Part shown: positions 1 through 9,354 of the stretch, in pieces | Position numbering within the stretch: position 1 is the first letter of the stretch | Layout of the letters: every line of letters starts with the position of its first letter | Assembly (NCBI GenBank): GCA_018224485.1 | Contig: JAGTVE010000020.1 | Location: 1 to 9,354 of the forward strand | Source of the DNA: Thioalkalivibrio sp. | GTDB taxonomy: Bacteria > Pseudomonadota > Gammaproteobacteria > Ectothiorhodospirales > Ectothiorhodospiraceae | Length of the DNA stretch: 9,354 nucleotides | Reading direction: 5' to 3' | Position numbers and translations under genes: made by a program | Notes under the pieces: model-generated | What the model saw: only the letters and a program-made list of their open reading frames with translations | Database searches by the model: none | What the model was told of the DNA's origin: nothing

Positions 1-2
1 CA

Positions 3-176
3 GAGCCGACCGACCGGGATCCGGTGATCATCGCGACCCACTGGCTCACTCCGGCGGAGGCGGCAGAGCGTTTCACGCTGCGCAGCCCGCTGGTGCGGCG
101 GACCCTGCAGCGCTTCGAGGAAGGCGTCCGGCTGCCGCTGGAAAGCCTCGGCGGACTGGTGCCCGATCGGGCATGA
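3..176 (+). CDS. nudJ: NudJ-type Nudix hydrolase, C-terminal fragment (5' end outside window)
   Basis: This open frame enters from the left edge and ends in TGA at 174-176, giving 57 residues. The Nudix box itself lies upstream and is not visible. The tail carries the stretch LRSPLV, then a short helix, then LPLESLGGL. This matches my memory of the E. coli NudJ (YmfB) C-terminus, which has LRSPLV followed by YPLEMIG. NudJ-family enzymes hydrolyse nucleoside di/triphosphates and HMP-pyrophosphate in the cytoplasm. The neighbourhood supports the call, since nudJ directly precedes mnmA in E. coli and many other Gammaproteobacteria. The stop overlaps the mnmA start (ATGA at 173-176), which suggests translational coupling. 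The substrate cannot be judged from this fragment. Confidence 0.85.
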   Translation, partial: EPTDRDPVIIATHWLTPAEAAERFTLRSPLVRRTLQRFEEGVRLPLESLGGLVPDRA

Positions 177-1285
177 ACCGAAGTCCGAAGGTCATCCTCG
201 GCCTGTCCGGAGGCGTCGATTCGGCGCTGGCCGGGGCACGTCTGCTCGAGGCCGGCTACCGGGTCGAAGGCCTGTTCATGAAGAACTGGGAGGACGACGA
301 CGAGCCTGGCCATTGTGCCGCCGAGGCCGATCTGGCGGCCGCGCGCGAGGTTGCGGACACGCTCGGCATTGCCCTGCACAAGGCCAATTACACGGTCCGG
401 TACCGGGAGCGGGTTTTCGCACTGTTCCTCGCCGAGTACGAGGCGGGCCGAACCCCCAACCCGGACATTTTGTGCAATCGGGAGATCAAGTTTCCGGCAC
501 TGGTCGAGCACGCGCGCAGGCTTGGAGCCGATCACGTGGCCACCGGGCATTACGCGGACGTCCGCCACGATGCCGGTGCCTCCAGCCTGCTGCAGGCCGC
601 CGACGCCGGCAAGGACCAGACCTACTTTCTCTGCCGCCTGACTCAGGGGCAGCTGCGTCCCGCGCTCTTCCCGCTGGGGTCGCTGCTGAAGACCGAGGTC
701 CGCCAGCAGGCCCGCGCTCTGGGACTGCCCAACTACGCGCGCCGGGACAGCACTGGAATCTGCTTCATCGGCGAGCGCCGCTTCCGGGATTTCCTGGCGC
801 GCTACCTCCACGCACCGGAAGGGGAGATCCGCACCCCGGATGGCCGGGTCCTGGGCAGCCACCGGGGGCTGATGTTCTACACTCCGGGGCAGCGTCAGGG
901 GCTCGGGATCGGCGGGGTCGCCGGCGGCACGGAGTCGCCTTGGTACGTTGTGGACAAGGATACGGCGAGCAATCGTCTGATCGTCGCGCAGGGGGCCGAC
1001 CACCCGCTGCTGTGTAGCCGCGGGCTGACCACCGGGGCACCACACTGGATCCGCGAACCGGCGGCATGCGGCGAGCCGCTGATGGCCAGGATCCGGCATC
1101 GCCAGCCGCTCCAGGCCGCGCACATCGTCCGGGCCGGCACTTCCGGGCTCGAGGTCGCGTTCGCGGCACCGCAGCGCGCGGTCGCGCCGGGTCAGTCCAT
1201 CGTCTTCTATCGAGGCCCGGAATGCCTCGGCGGAGCGGTGATCGCTACGCGGTCACGCGAGCCGGCCGACGCAGTTCCGGTATAG
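173..1285 (+). CDS. mnmA: tRNA-specific 2-thiouridylase MnmA (TrmU)
   Basis: A cytoplasmic enzyme that makes the 2-thio group of (m)nm5s2U34 in the wobble position of Glu, Gln and Lys tRNAs. It first adenylates U34 with ATP, then transfers sulfur delivered by IscS and the Tus relay in the E. coli model. The 370-residue length is normal for the family. Visible motifs are the PP-loop SGGVDS (residues 12-17), the GLFMKNW segment (33-39), and the first catalytic cysteine Cys101 in NPDILCNREIKF. Further on are KDQTYFL (147-153), the second catalytic cysteine Cys197 in STGICFIG, and the signature HRGLMFYTPGQR with GLGIGG (230-248). The C-terminal beta-barrel follows. The ATG at 173 overlaps the stop of the upstream Nudix gene and puts the PP-loop at its usual distance from the N-terminus. 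No strong Shine-Dalgarno precedes it, which fits translational coupling. All key residues are present. Confidence 0.98.
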   Translation: MNRSPKVILGLSGGVDSALAGARLLEAGYRVEGLFMKNWEDDDEPGHCAAEADLAAAREVADTLGIALHKANYTVRYRERVFALFLAEYEAGRTPNPDILCNREIKFPALVEHARRLGADHVATGHYADVRHDAGASSLLQAADAGKDQTYFLCRLTQGQLRPALFPLGSLLKTEVRQQARALGLPNYARRDSTGICFIGERRFRDFLARYLHAPEGEIRTPDGRVLGSHRGLMFYTPGQRQGLGIGGVAGGTESPWYVVDKDTASNRLIVAQGADHPLLCSRGLTTGAPHWIREPAACGEPLMARIRHRQPLQAAHIVRAGTSGLEVAFAAPQRAVAPGQSIVFYRGPECLGGAVIATRSREPADAVPV

Positions 1286-1328
1286 TGGCGGCCGTGTTCA
1301 ACCTACCACCCAGCGGGATACGCGATTC

Positions 1329-1958
1329 TTGGAGCGAAGCGACTACAACCGAGCCCTGGCCCTCGCGGCCATCTTCCAGACCGCGTCGCTGGTGAAGGAT
1401 CTCGCCTGGCGTGGCCAGTGCGACGATCACGAGTTCGAGATCATGGTCGGCAGCCTGTTCGCCTTCGACGCCGATACGCCCTCCGAGATCTTCCGCGGCG
1501 AGGCCAACCTGCGCAACGGGCTGGAGCGGATCGACGTGCAGCTGAAATCCGGCGGAAAGCCGCCGGACATGGAGATCACGCGCTACGCAATCGGCCTCAT
1601 CTTCCTCGAACGCAAGCTGCAGGCACGACCGGACGTGCTCTCCGCCCTCGGTGACGGACTGAAGGCCGCCGAGAGGCAGGTCGAGTACTTCAACCTGGCC
1701 CACGACAGCGTGATCGCCCGGCTCGCCGAGGTCTACCAGGAGACGATCTCGCCGCTGGGCCCTCGGATCATCGTGCAGGGAGAGCAGACCCATCTCTCCA
1801 ATCCGAACGTCGCCTCACGCATCCGCGCCGCGCTGCTCGCCGGCATCCGCGCCGCCGTGCTCTGGCGCCAGGCCGGGGGTTCACGCTGGAAACTCCTGTT
1901 CGGGCGCAACCGTCTGATACAGGAGGCGCGCGACCTCCTGCACCGACTCAATACCTGA
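1329..1958 (+). CDS. hflD: HflD homologue, high-frequency-of-lysogenization protein
   Basis: A 209-residue protein close in length to E. coli HflD (213). It has the family landmarks GEANLRNGLE (57-66), LERKLQ (93-98), ISPLGPRI (140-147), and RAALLAGIRAAVLW followed by QAGG (166-184). In E. coli, HflD is a peripheral membrane protein that binds phage lambda CII and reduces lysogenization. Its general cellular role is poorly understood, and its conservation beside mnmA hints at a link with tRNA modification or translation. The chosen start is TTG at 1329. No ATG or GTG lies in frame in the gap after mnmA, and this start aligns SDYNRALALA with the E. coli N-terminus. A weak purine-rich site (AGCGGGA, 1312-1318) precedes it. 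The gene starts 43 bases after mnmA and ends 18 bases before acnA, so it probably shares their transcript. Confidence 0.95.
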   Translation: MERSDYNRALALAAIFQTASLVKDLAWRGQCDDHEFEIMVGSLFAFDADTPSEIFRGEANLRNGLERIDVQLKSGGKPPDMEITRYAIGLIFLERKLQARPDVLSALGDGLKAAERQVEYFNLAHDSVIARLAEVYQETISPLGPRIIVQGEQTHLSNPNVASRIRAALLAGIRAAVLWRQAGGSRWKLLFGRNRLIQEARDLLHRLNT

Positions 1959-1962
1959 CCCC

Positions 1963-1968
1963 AGGGAG
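1963..1968 (+). promoter_or_regulatory. Ribosome binding site of acnA
   Basis: AGGGAG lies 8 bases before the ATG at 1977, in the 18-base gap after the hflD stop. It is a clear Shine-Dalgarno and fixes the acnA start. Five of its bases could pair with the CTCCT at 1935-1939 near the end of hflD (see findings). Confidence 0.7.
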
Positions 1969-1976
1969 CCGACACC

Positions 1977-4727
<2,751 letters not shown>

Positions 4728-4751
4728 GGTTAAAGTCCGGAGCGCTCGTTT

Positions 4752-4763
4752 GCGCCCGGGCGC
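4752..4763. promoter_or_regulatory. 12-bp perfect palindrome between acnA and the efflux genes
   Basis: GCGCCCGGGCGC reads identically on both strands. It lies in the 75-base gap between the acnA stop and the adaptor start, 39 bases upstream of the adaptor ATG. An overlapping inverted repeat, AGCGC at 4741-4745 with GCGCT at 4760-4764, could form a small stem. No T-run follows, so it does not look like an intrinsic terminator. An operator for a regulator of the efflux genes is possible, but short GC palindromes also arise by chance in DNA of this composition. Confidence 0.25.
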
Positions 4764-4785
4764 TGATCGCACCCGGAAACGGCGC

Positions 4786-4793
4786 AGGGGGAG
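4786..4793 (+). promoter_or_regulatory. Ribosome binding site of the RND adaptor gene
   Basis: AGGGGGAG is a strong purine-rich Shine-Dalgarno 9 bases before the ATG at 4803. It supports that start over an in-frame GTG at 4851, which would remove the arginines at the front of the signal peptide. Confidence 0.65.
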
Positions 4794-4802
4794 TTCCAGC
4801 CG

Positions 4803-5972
4803 ATGCAGTGCAACAGGGGCGGGCGTCTGCAAGCCGGTCGATCTGCGGGGGTGATCCTCGGGATCGTTCTGGGCGCGACCACGATCCTTCTCGGCGCCTG
4901 CAGCGCGGAGGATCCGACCGGGACGCAGGCGGCTCCACCGGCGGGCGTCACGGTCGTGCAACTGAAGACCGAACCGGTCACGGAGACCCGCGAATTCGTC
5001 GGACGCGTATCCGCGGCCGAGCGGGTCGAGATCCTCGCCCGTGTCCAGGGATTCCTCGAGGAACGCTTGTTCCGCGAGGGCCAGACCGTGACTGTCGGCG
5101 ATCCCCTGCTCCGGATCGAGTCCGACGCCTACGAGGCGGCGGTCGCACAGCGCGAGGCGGATGTAGAACGGGCCCGCGCCGAAGCCGAGAACGCGAAGGC
5201 GCAATTGCTCCGCGGCGAGGAGCTCGTGCGCAACAACGATATCTCCCGCGCACGCGTCGATGAGCTGCGCGCCGCGGAGGCCATCGCGAGCGCCGGGATC
5301 GCGCAGGCGGAGGCCGGGTTGAAGGCGGCGCGGCTGAATCTCGAATACACCGAGATTCGGGCCCCGATCGACGGGCGCATCGGACTCTCGCGGTACACGG
5401 TCGGCAATCTGGTCGGCCCCGAGGCCGGTGTGCTCGCGACGGTGGTGCAATTGGATCCGATCGACGTGCAACTCCCCCTTCCCCAGCGGGAACTGCTGGA
5501 GTACCGCCGGGCGGTGCTCGATCACGGGGGCGATCCCGCCGCAGTCATGGTCCACCTGCGGCTCGCCGACGGCAGCCGCTACGGCCAAGGTGGAACAGTG
5601 GATTTCGTCGACGTCACCGTGGACCCCGGAACCGACTCCGTGCTGGTGCGATCCCGGCTGCCGAATCCCGACGGGCTCCTGGTGCCGGGCCAGTTCGTGA
5701 CCGTGATCCTCGAGATCGGAGAACCGGAGACGGCATTGCTGGTGCCCCAGTCATCGCTGCAGATGGACCAGCTGGGGCTGTTCGTACTGGTCGTGGACGA
5801 CCAGCAGCAGGTCGCAGTGCGCCGGGTCACCACAGGCCAGCAGGTCGGCGGGCGCGTGGTCGTGCAATCGGGGCTGTCGGAAGGCGACCGGGTGGTGGTG
5901 GAGGGTGTGCAGAAGGTGCGACCCGGGCAGAGCGTCACGGCGACGCCCTGGCAGCCGCCGACATCGGACTGA
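4803..5972 (+). CDS. RND efflux periplasmic adaptor (membrane fusion protein), lipoprotein
   Basis: The periplasmic adaptor of a tripartite efflux pump, bridging the RND transporter encoded next and an outer-membrane channel. The 389-residue length suits AcrA/MexE-type adaptors. An N-terminal signal peptide has arginines at 5, 8 and 13, a hydrophobic core (about 15-29) and a lipobox LGAC with Cys33 as the likely lipidated residue. Next come the first half of the lipoyl domain (about 70-107, with VQGFLEERLFREGQTVTVGD) and an alanine/glutamate-rich alpha-hairpin coiled coil (about 108-175). The second lipoyl half follows (LEYTEIRAPIDGRI, 180-193), then a beta-barrel (about 215-300) and a membrane-proximal domain (about 305-385). 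The hairpin contains RGEELVRNNDISRARVDELR, the tip region expected to contact the outer channel. The stop is 6 bases before the pump start, so the two are surely cotranslated. No TetR, LysR or two-component regulator gene is adjacent. The substrate is unknown. Confidence 0.95.
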   Translation: MQCNRGGRLQAGRSAGVILGIVLGATTILLGACSAEDPTGTQAAPPAGVTVVQLKTEPVTETREFVGRVSAAERVEILARVQGFLEERLFREGQTVTVGDPLLRIESDAYEAAVAQREADVERARAEAENAKAQLLRGEELVRNNDISRARVDELRAAEAIASAGIAQAEAGLKAARLNLEYTEIRAPIDGRIGLSRYTVGNLVGPEAGVLATVVQLDPIDVQLPLPQRELLEYRRAVLDHGGDPAAVMVHLRLADGSRYGQGGTVDFVDVTVDPGTDSVLVRSRLPNPDGLLVPGQFVTVILEIGEPETALLVPQSSLQMDQLGLFVLVVDDQQQVAVRRVTTGQQVGGRVVVQSGLSEGDRVVVEGVQKVRPGQSVTATPWQPPTSD

Positions 5973-5978
5973 GACGCG

Positions 5979-8900
5979 ATGTTCTCGCACCTCTTCATCG
6001 ACCGGCCGCGGCTGGCGATCGTGATCTCGGTACTGATCACGCTCGCGGGCCTGATCGCCCTCACCCGTCTCCCGGTCGCGCAGTTTCCCGACATCGTGCC
6101 ACCGCAGGTGCAGGTCTCCGGCTTCTACCCGGGCGCCAGCGCGGAGGTCGTGGAGTCCACCATCGCCCAGCCGGTGGAGGGCAAGGTGAACGGCGTGGAC
6201 AACATGCTCTACATGAAGTCCACGGCGACCAACGCCGGGTTCTATTCACTGACGGTCACCTTCGAGCTCGGCACCGATCCGGACATCAACACCGTGAACG
6301 TGCAGAACCGGGTGGCACTGGCCGAGGCACAGCTCCCGGAGGAGGTGAAGCGCCAGGGCCTGACGGTGCGCAAGAAGTCCTCCGCGCTGCTGCAGCTGGT
6401 GGCTTTGCACTCCCCGGAGCAAACCTACGATGGCCTGTTCCTGAGCAACTACGCGACCATCAACCTGCTTGACACGCTCGCGCGCGTGCCCGGCGTCGGG
6501 GAGGTCTCGCTGTTCGGGGTGCAGGACTACAGCATGCGCATCTGGCTTGACACCGCGCGCCTGACCGCGCTCGGCCTGACGCCCACCGACGTGGTGCAGG
6601 CCATCCGTGCCCAGAACGTGCAGGCGGCGGTCGGCCGCATCGGCGCGCAGCCGATGACCGACGACGCCCAGTTCCAGATCACCCTGCAGACCCGCGGTCG
6701 CCTGTCCGAGGTGGAGGAATTCGAGGAGATCGTGGTGCGCGCGAACCCCGACGGCTCCACCGTGCGCGTGCGGGACCTCGGCCGGGTGGAACTCGGAGCG
6801 AAGAGCTCCGACGCGCAGGCGCGGCTGAACGGCAGCGATACGGCCGGGATCGGGATCTACCAGGCACCCGGGGCCAACGCCCTGGCGGTTGCCGAGGGCG
6901 TGCGCGCCGCGATGGAGGATCTCGCCGAGCGTTTCCCCGAGGACCTGGACTACCGCGTGGTCTATGACACCTCGGAGTTCGTGAGCGCGAGCCTGGAGAA
7001 GGTCGTGCATACCCTCTTCGAGGCCTTCGTGCTCGTGGTGCTGGTGGTCTTTCTCTTCCTCGGGAGCATCCGGGCCACCCTGATTCCGATGATCGCGGTG
7101 CCGGTGGCCCTGGTCGGCAGCTTCGCCTTTCTGCTGATGCTGGGCTTCTCGATCAACACGATCTCGTTGCTCGCGGTGGTGCTCGCGATCGGCATCGTGG
7201 TGGATGATGCCATCGTGGTGGTGGAGAACATCGAGCGCATCATGGAGGAGGAAGGTCTGGCGCCGCGGGAGGCCGCGAAGAAGGCGATGACCCAGATCAC
7301 TGGCCCGATTCTCGCGATCACGCTGGTGCTGCTCTCCGTGTTCGTGCCGGTGGCCTTCATTCCCGGGATCACCGGACAGATGTTCCAGCAGTTCGCCGCG
7401 GTGATCGCCTTCGCGATGGTAATCTCCGCGGTGAACGCACTGACCCTCTCCCCCGCCCTGAGTGCACTGCTGCTGAAACGCGCGGAGCACCGGCGCGGTC
7501 CGATGCGCTACGTGCTCGGCGGGATCGATCGCGTACGCGACGGCTACGCTTCGGTGGTGGCCCGCATCGTGCGCATATCCGCCGTTGCCGGCGTGATCGT
7601 GCTGGTCCTCGGATTCGGCAGCTTCGGCCTGTTCAAGGCCACTCCTACCGGCTTTCTGCCCCAGGAGGATCAGGGGGCCTACATGGCCGAGATCCAGCTT
7701 CCACAAGGCGCCTCGGTGAGCCGGACCCTCGAGGTGGTCAAGCAGGTGGAGGCGATCGCCGCGGAGGACCCGGCGGTGGAGGATGTGCTGTCGGTTGTCG
7801 GCTTCAGCATCCTCGACGGCGCGGTCCAACCGAACAGCGCCTTCCTGGTCGGCCGCCTGAAGCCCTACTCCGAGCGCACGACCGAAGACCTCAAGGTGGA
7901 AGCGGCGATCCGTCGGCTCGCGGTACAGGGCAATGCGCTTCCCGGTGCACGGGTGTTGCCGTTCAACCTGCCCCCCGTGGTCGGCCTCGGCACCGGCGGC
8001 GGATTCGAACTGCAGCTGCAGGACCTGCAGGGGCGGCCACCGGAAGAACTCGCCGCCGCGATGCGCGCGCTGGTCTTCGCCGCAAACCAGCACCCGGATC
8101 TGGGTGCCGTCTACTCCACATGGGCGACGGACAACCCGCAGATCTACCTGCACATCGACCGCGACAAGGCACAGGCCCTCGGTGTGCAGATCGGAGATGT
8201 CTTCTCCGCGCTGCAGGCCACGCTGGGCGGCGCCTACGTGAATGACATCAACCGCTTCGGCCGCGTGTGGCAGGTGAACGTTCAGGGTGAAATGGGAGAC
8301 CGCGCGCGCGTGGACGACATCTTCCGCATCCACGTCCGCAATCGCCAGGGCGACATGGTCGCACTGCGCGCGCTGGTGGAGCCGGAACTGATCCTCGGCC
8401 CGCAGTCGCTGCAGCGCTACAACAATTACCGCAGCGTGACCGTCAGTGGCGGACCCGCACCGGGACGCAGTTCGGGCGACGCGCTGGCCGCTATGGAGAC
8501 GGTATCCGCCGAGACCCTGCCCGCCGGGTTCGGCCACGAGTGGACGGGCACCGCGCTGCAGGAGCAACAGGCCGGCGGCCAGACGGTGATCGTGCTGGCG
8601 CTGGCGGTGCTGTTCGCCTATCTCTTCCTGGTCGCCCTGTACGAGAGCTGGTCCATGCCGGCTGCGGTGCTCCTGTCCGTGGTGGTCGCGGTCGTGGGTG
8701 CGATGCTGGCGCTGTGGGTCACGGGGCTCTCGAACGATCTCTATGCGCAGATCGGGATCGTGGTGCTGATCGGCCTGGCGGCGAAGAACGCGATCCTGAT
8801 CGTGGAGTTCTCGATGGAGGAGCGGCGCCAGGGCGTCCCCATTCTCGACGCGGCAACCAACGGGGCCCGGCTGCGCATCCGCGCTGTATTGATGACCAGC

Positions 8901-9119
8901 TTCGCCTTCATCATGGGGCTGGTGCCGTTGATCACCGCCACCGGCGCCGGCCAGGCCAGCCAGCGGGGCGTGGGTACGGCCGTCTTCGGCGGCATGCTCG
9001 CGGCCGCTCTGGTCGGCGTATTCCTCATCCCGATGCTTTACGTGCTCTTCCAGCGGCTGCGCGAGCGCATCCACGGACCGAGACGAACCGCGGAGCCGGA
9101 GCCGGCGAGCAACCCCTGA
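5979..9119 (+). CDS. RND multidrug efflux transporter, inner-membrane subunit (HAE1 family, MexF/AcrB-like)
   Basis: A proton-driven trimeric transporter that exports hydrophobic or amphiphilic compounds from periplasm or membrane through an adaptor and outer channel. The 1046 residues match the HAE1 family. TM1 is at about 10-29. A first periplasmic domain (about 30-340) is followed by TM2-TM7 (about 344-552), a second periplasmic domain (about 553-865) and TM8-TM12 (about 866-1025). The proton-relay residues are present: Asp409 and Asp410 in TM4 (GIVVDDAIVVVENIER), Lys936 in TM10 (GLAAKNAILIVEF) and Arg968 before LMTS in TM11. FPDIVPPQVQVSGFYPGAS (36-54), SPEQTYDGLFLSNYA (145-159) and VVHTLFEAFVLVVLVV (342-357) resemble MexF more than AcrB, judged from memory. 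Only a weak ribosome binding site precedes the ATG, consistent with coupling to the adaptor 6 bases upstream. No outer-membrane factor gene follows in the window. Confidence 0.96.
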   Translation: MFSHLFIDRPRLAIVISVLITLAGLIALTRLPVAQFPDIVPPQVQVSGFYPGASAEVVESTIAQPVEGKVNGVDNMLYMKSTATNAGFYSLTVTFELGTDPDINTVNVQNRVALAEAQLPEEVKRQGLTVRKKSSALLQLVALHSPEQTYDGLFLSNYATINLLDTLARVPGVGEVSLFGVQDYSMRIWLDTARLTALGLTPTDVVQAIRAQNVQAAVGRIGAQPMTDDAQFQITLQTRGRLSEVEEFEEIVVRANPDGSTVRVRDLGRVELGAKSSDAQARLNGSDTAGIGIYQAPGANALAVAEGVRAAMEDLAERFPEDLDYRVVYDTSEFVSASLEKVVHTLFEAFVLVVLVVFLFLGSIRATLIPMIAVPVALVGSFAFLLMLGFSINTISLLAVVLAIGIVVDDAIVVVENIERIMEEEGLAPREAAKKAMTQITGPILAITLVLLSVFVPVAFIPGITGQMFQQFAAVIAFAMVISAVNALTLSPALSALLLKRAEHRRGPMRYVLGGIDRVRDGYASVVARIVRISAVAGVIVLVLGFGSFGLFKATPTGFLPQEDQGAYMAEIQLPQGASVSRTLEVVKQVEAIAAEDPAVEDVLSVVGFSILDGAVQPNSAFLVGRLKPYSERTTEDLKVEAAIRRLAVQGNALPGARVLPFNLPPVVGLGTGGGFELQLQDLQGRPPEELAAAMRALVFAANQHPDLGAVYSTWATDNPQIYLHIDRDKAQALGVQIGDVFSALQATLGGAYVNDINRFGRVWQVNVQGEMGDRARVDDIFRIHVRNRQGDMVALRALVEPELILGPQSLQRYNNYRSVTVSGGPAPGRSSGDALAAMETVSAETLPAGFGHEWTGTALQEQQAGGQTVIVLALAVLFAYLFLVALYESWSMPAAVLLSVVVAVVGAMLALWVTGLSNDLYAQIGIVVLIGLAAKNAILIVEFSMEERRQGVPILDAATNGARLRIRAVLMTSFAFIMGLVPLITATGAGQASQRGVGTAVFGGMLAAALVGVFLIPMLYVLFQRLRERIHGPRRTAEPEPASNP

Positions 9120-9120
9120 T

Positions 9121-9194
9121 GGTCCGTACGCGGCCCGCCTCCGCGCTTTCCGCAGGAAGAGGCACCGCGGGCCACCCGTTCCTTACCGCGGACC
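9121..9194. terminator. Possible bidirectional terminator: nested inverted repeats between convergent genes
   Basis: Three nested pairs of arms lie between the pump stop and the end of the minus-strand lyase. The outer arms are GGTCCG (9121-9126) with CGGACC (9189-9194). The middle arms are GGCCCGC (9132-9138) with GCGGGCC (9167-9173). The inner arms are TTTCC (9147-9151) with GGAAG (9155-9159) around a 3-base loop, one pair being G-T. Together they could fold into a long imperfect hairpin. The right outer arm runs into the lyase's last codons. There is no good T-run on either strand, so efficient intrinsic termination is doubtful. Confidence 0.35.
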
Positions 9195-9354
9195 GGTGAG
9201 TCCCATCGGGTCCAGCAGGTCCGCCAGCCGCTCGCGTTCGATCCCGGTCTCCTCGGCGGCGACGTCGAGGATCGGACGCCCGGTCTGATAGGCCAGCTTC
9301 GCGATACGGGCACCGGCCTCGTAGCCGATCTCGGCATTCAGGGAGGTCACCAGG
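9183..9354 (-). CDS. Class II fumarase / aspartase superfamily lyase, C-terminal fragment (5' end outside window)
   Basis: Reading the minus strand from the right edge gives 56 residues ending in TAA (complement of 9183-9185). The segment begins LVTSLNAEIGYEAGARIAKLA and continues through GRPILDVAAEE to LADLLDPMGLTG. This fits the small C-terminal domain of FumC-like fumarases and aspartate ammonia-lyases, where E. coli FumC has VTALNTHIGYDKAAEIAKKA and ends near a RPEQM motif. The IGY followed by AAxIAK-like pattern is closer to fumarase than to aspartase. However, the diagnostic SS loop and active-site residues are outside the window, so the substrate (fumarate/malate, aspartate or another) is not proven. 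The gene converges on the efflux operon with a 63-base gap. Confidence 0.85.
   Translation of the reverse strand, partial: LVTSLNAEIGYEAGARIAKLAYQTGRPILDVAAEETGIERERLADLLDPMGLTGPR

Noticed and set aside
4741..4764. AGCGC/GCGCT stem after acnA as an intrinsic terminator
   Set aside because: Only 5 bp with a 14-base loop and no following T-run.
6246..9074. 942-codon open frame on the minus strand opposite the pump gene
   Set aside because: Its translation is rich in His, Asp, Arg and Gln with no family resemblance. It is the complement of a strongly GC3-biased gene whose plus-strand product is unmistakable, and such long antisense frames are expected in high-GC DNA.

Overview
The window is a dense, GC-rich stretch of bacterial chromosome carrying five complete genes and two genes cut by the window edges. 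The order nudJ-like / mnmA / hflD is the gammaproteobacterial arrangement, and HflD is known essentially from Gammaproteobacteria. The strong G/C third-position bias suggests a high-GC lineage, possibly of the Chromatiales/Ectothiorhodospiraceae type. That placement is an inference from gene order and composition; no rRNA or other marker is present.

Layout. At the left edge (3-176, +) is the C-terminus of a NudJ-type Nudix hydrolase. Its stop overlaps the start of mnmA (173-1285, +), the tRNA-specific 2-thiouridylase. After a 43-base gap comes hflD (1329-1958, +, TTG start). After a further 18 bases comes acnA (1977-4727, +), a full-length aconitase A with its three [4Fe-4S] cysteines. A 75-base gap holding a 12-bp palindrome and a good ribosome binding site leads to a two-gene tripartite-efflux module. 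This is a lipoprotein periplasmic adaptor (4803-5972, +) followed 6 bases later by an RND/HAE1 inner-membrane pump (5979-9119, +) most like the MexF branch. A 63-base convergent gap with nested inverted repeats separates the pump from the C-terminus of a class II fumarase/aspartase-family lyase on the minus strand (9183 to the right edge).

How the genes fit together. The first three form the conserved tRNA-modification neighbourhood: Nudix nucleotide hydrolysis, U34 2-thiolation, and HflD. In E. coli this block continues into purB, but here it continues into acnA. Every gap on the plus strand from nudJ to the pump is short and none holds a convincing terminator, so read-through is plausible. 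The adaptor and pump form a transcriptional unit that lacks an outer-membrane channel gene and an adjacent regulator within the window. The pump pair therefore lies between two central-carbon genes, acnA and the lyase.

Assessment. All genes belong to recognisable families with intact key residues, and I see no mobile element, RNA gene, CRISPR array or unknown system. The observations below are modest: locus rearrangement, candidate regulatory structures, and divergence in the pump's predicted drug-binding pocket.
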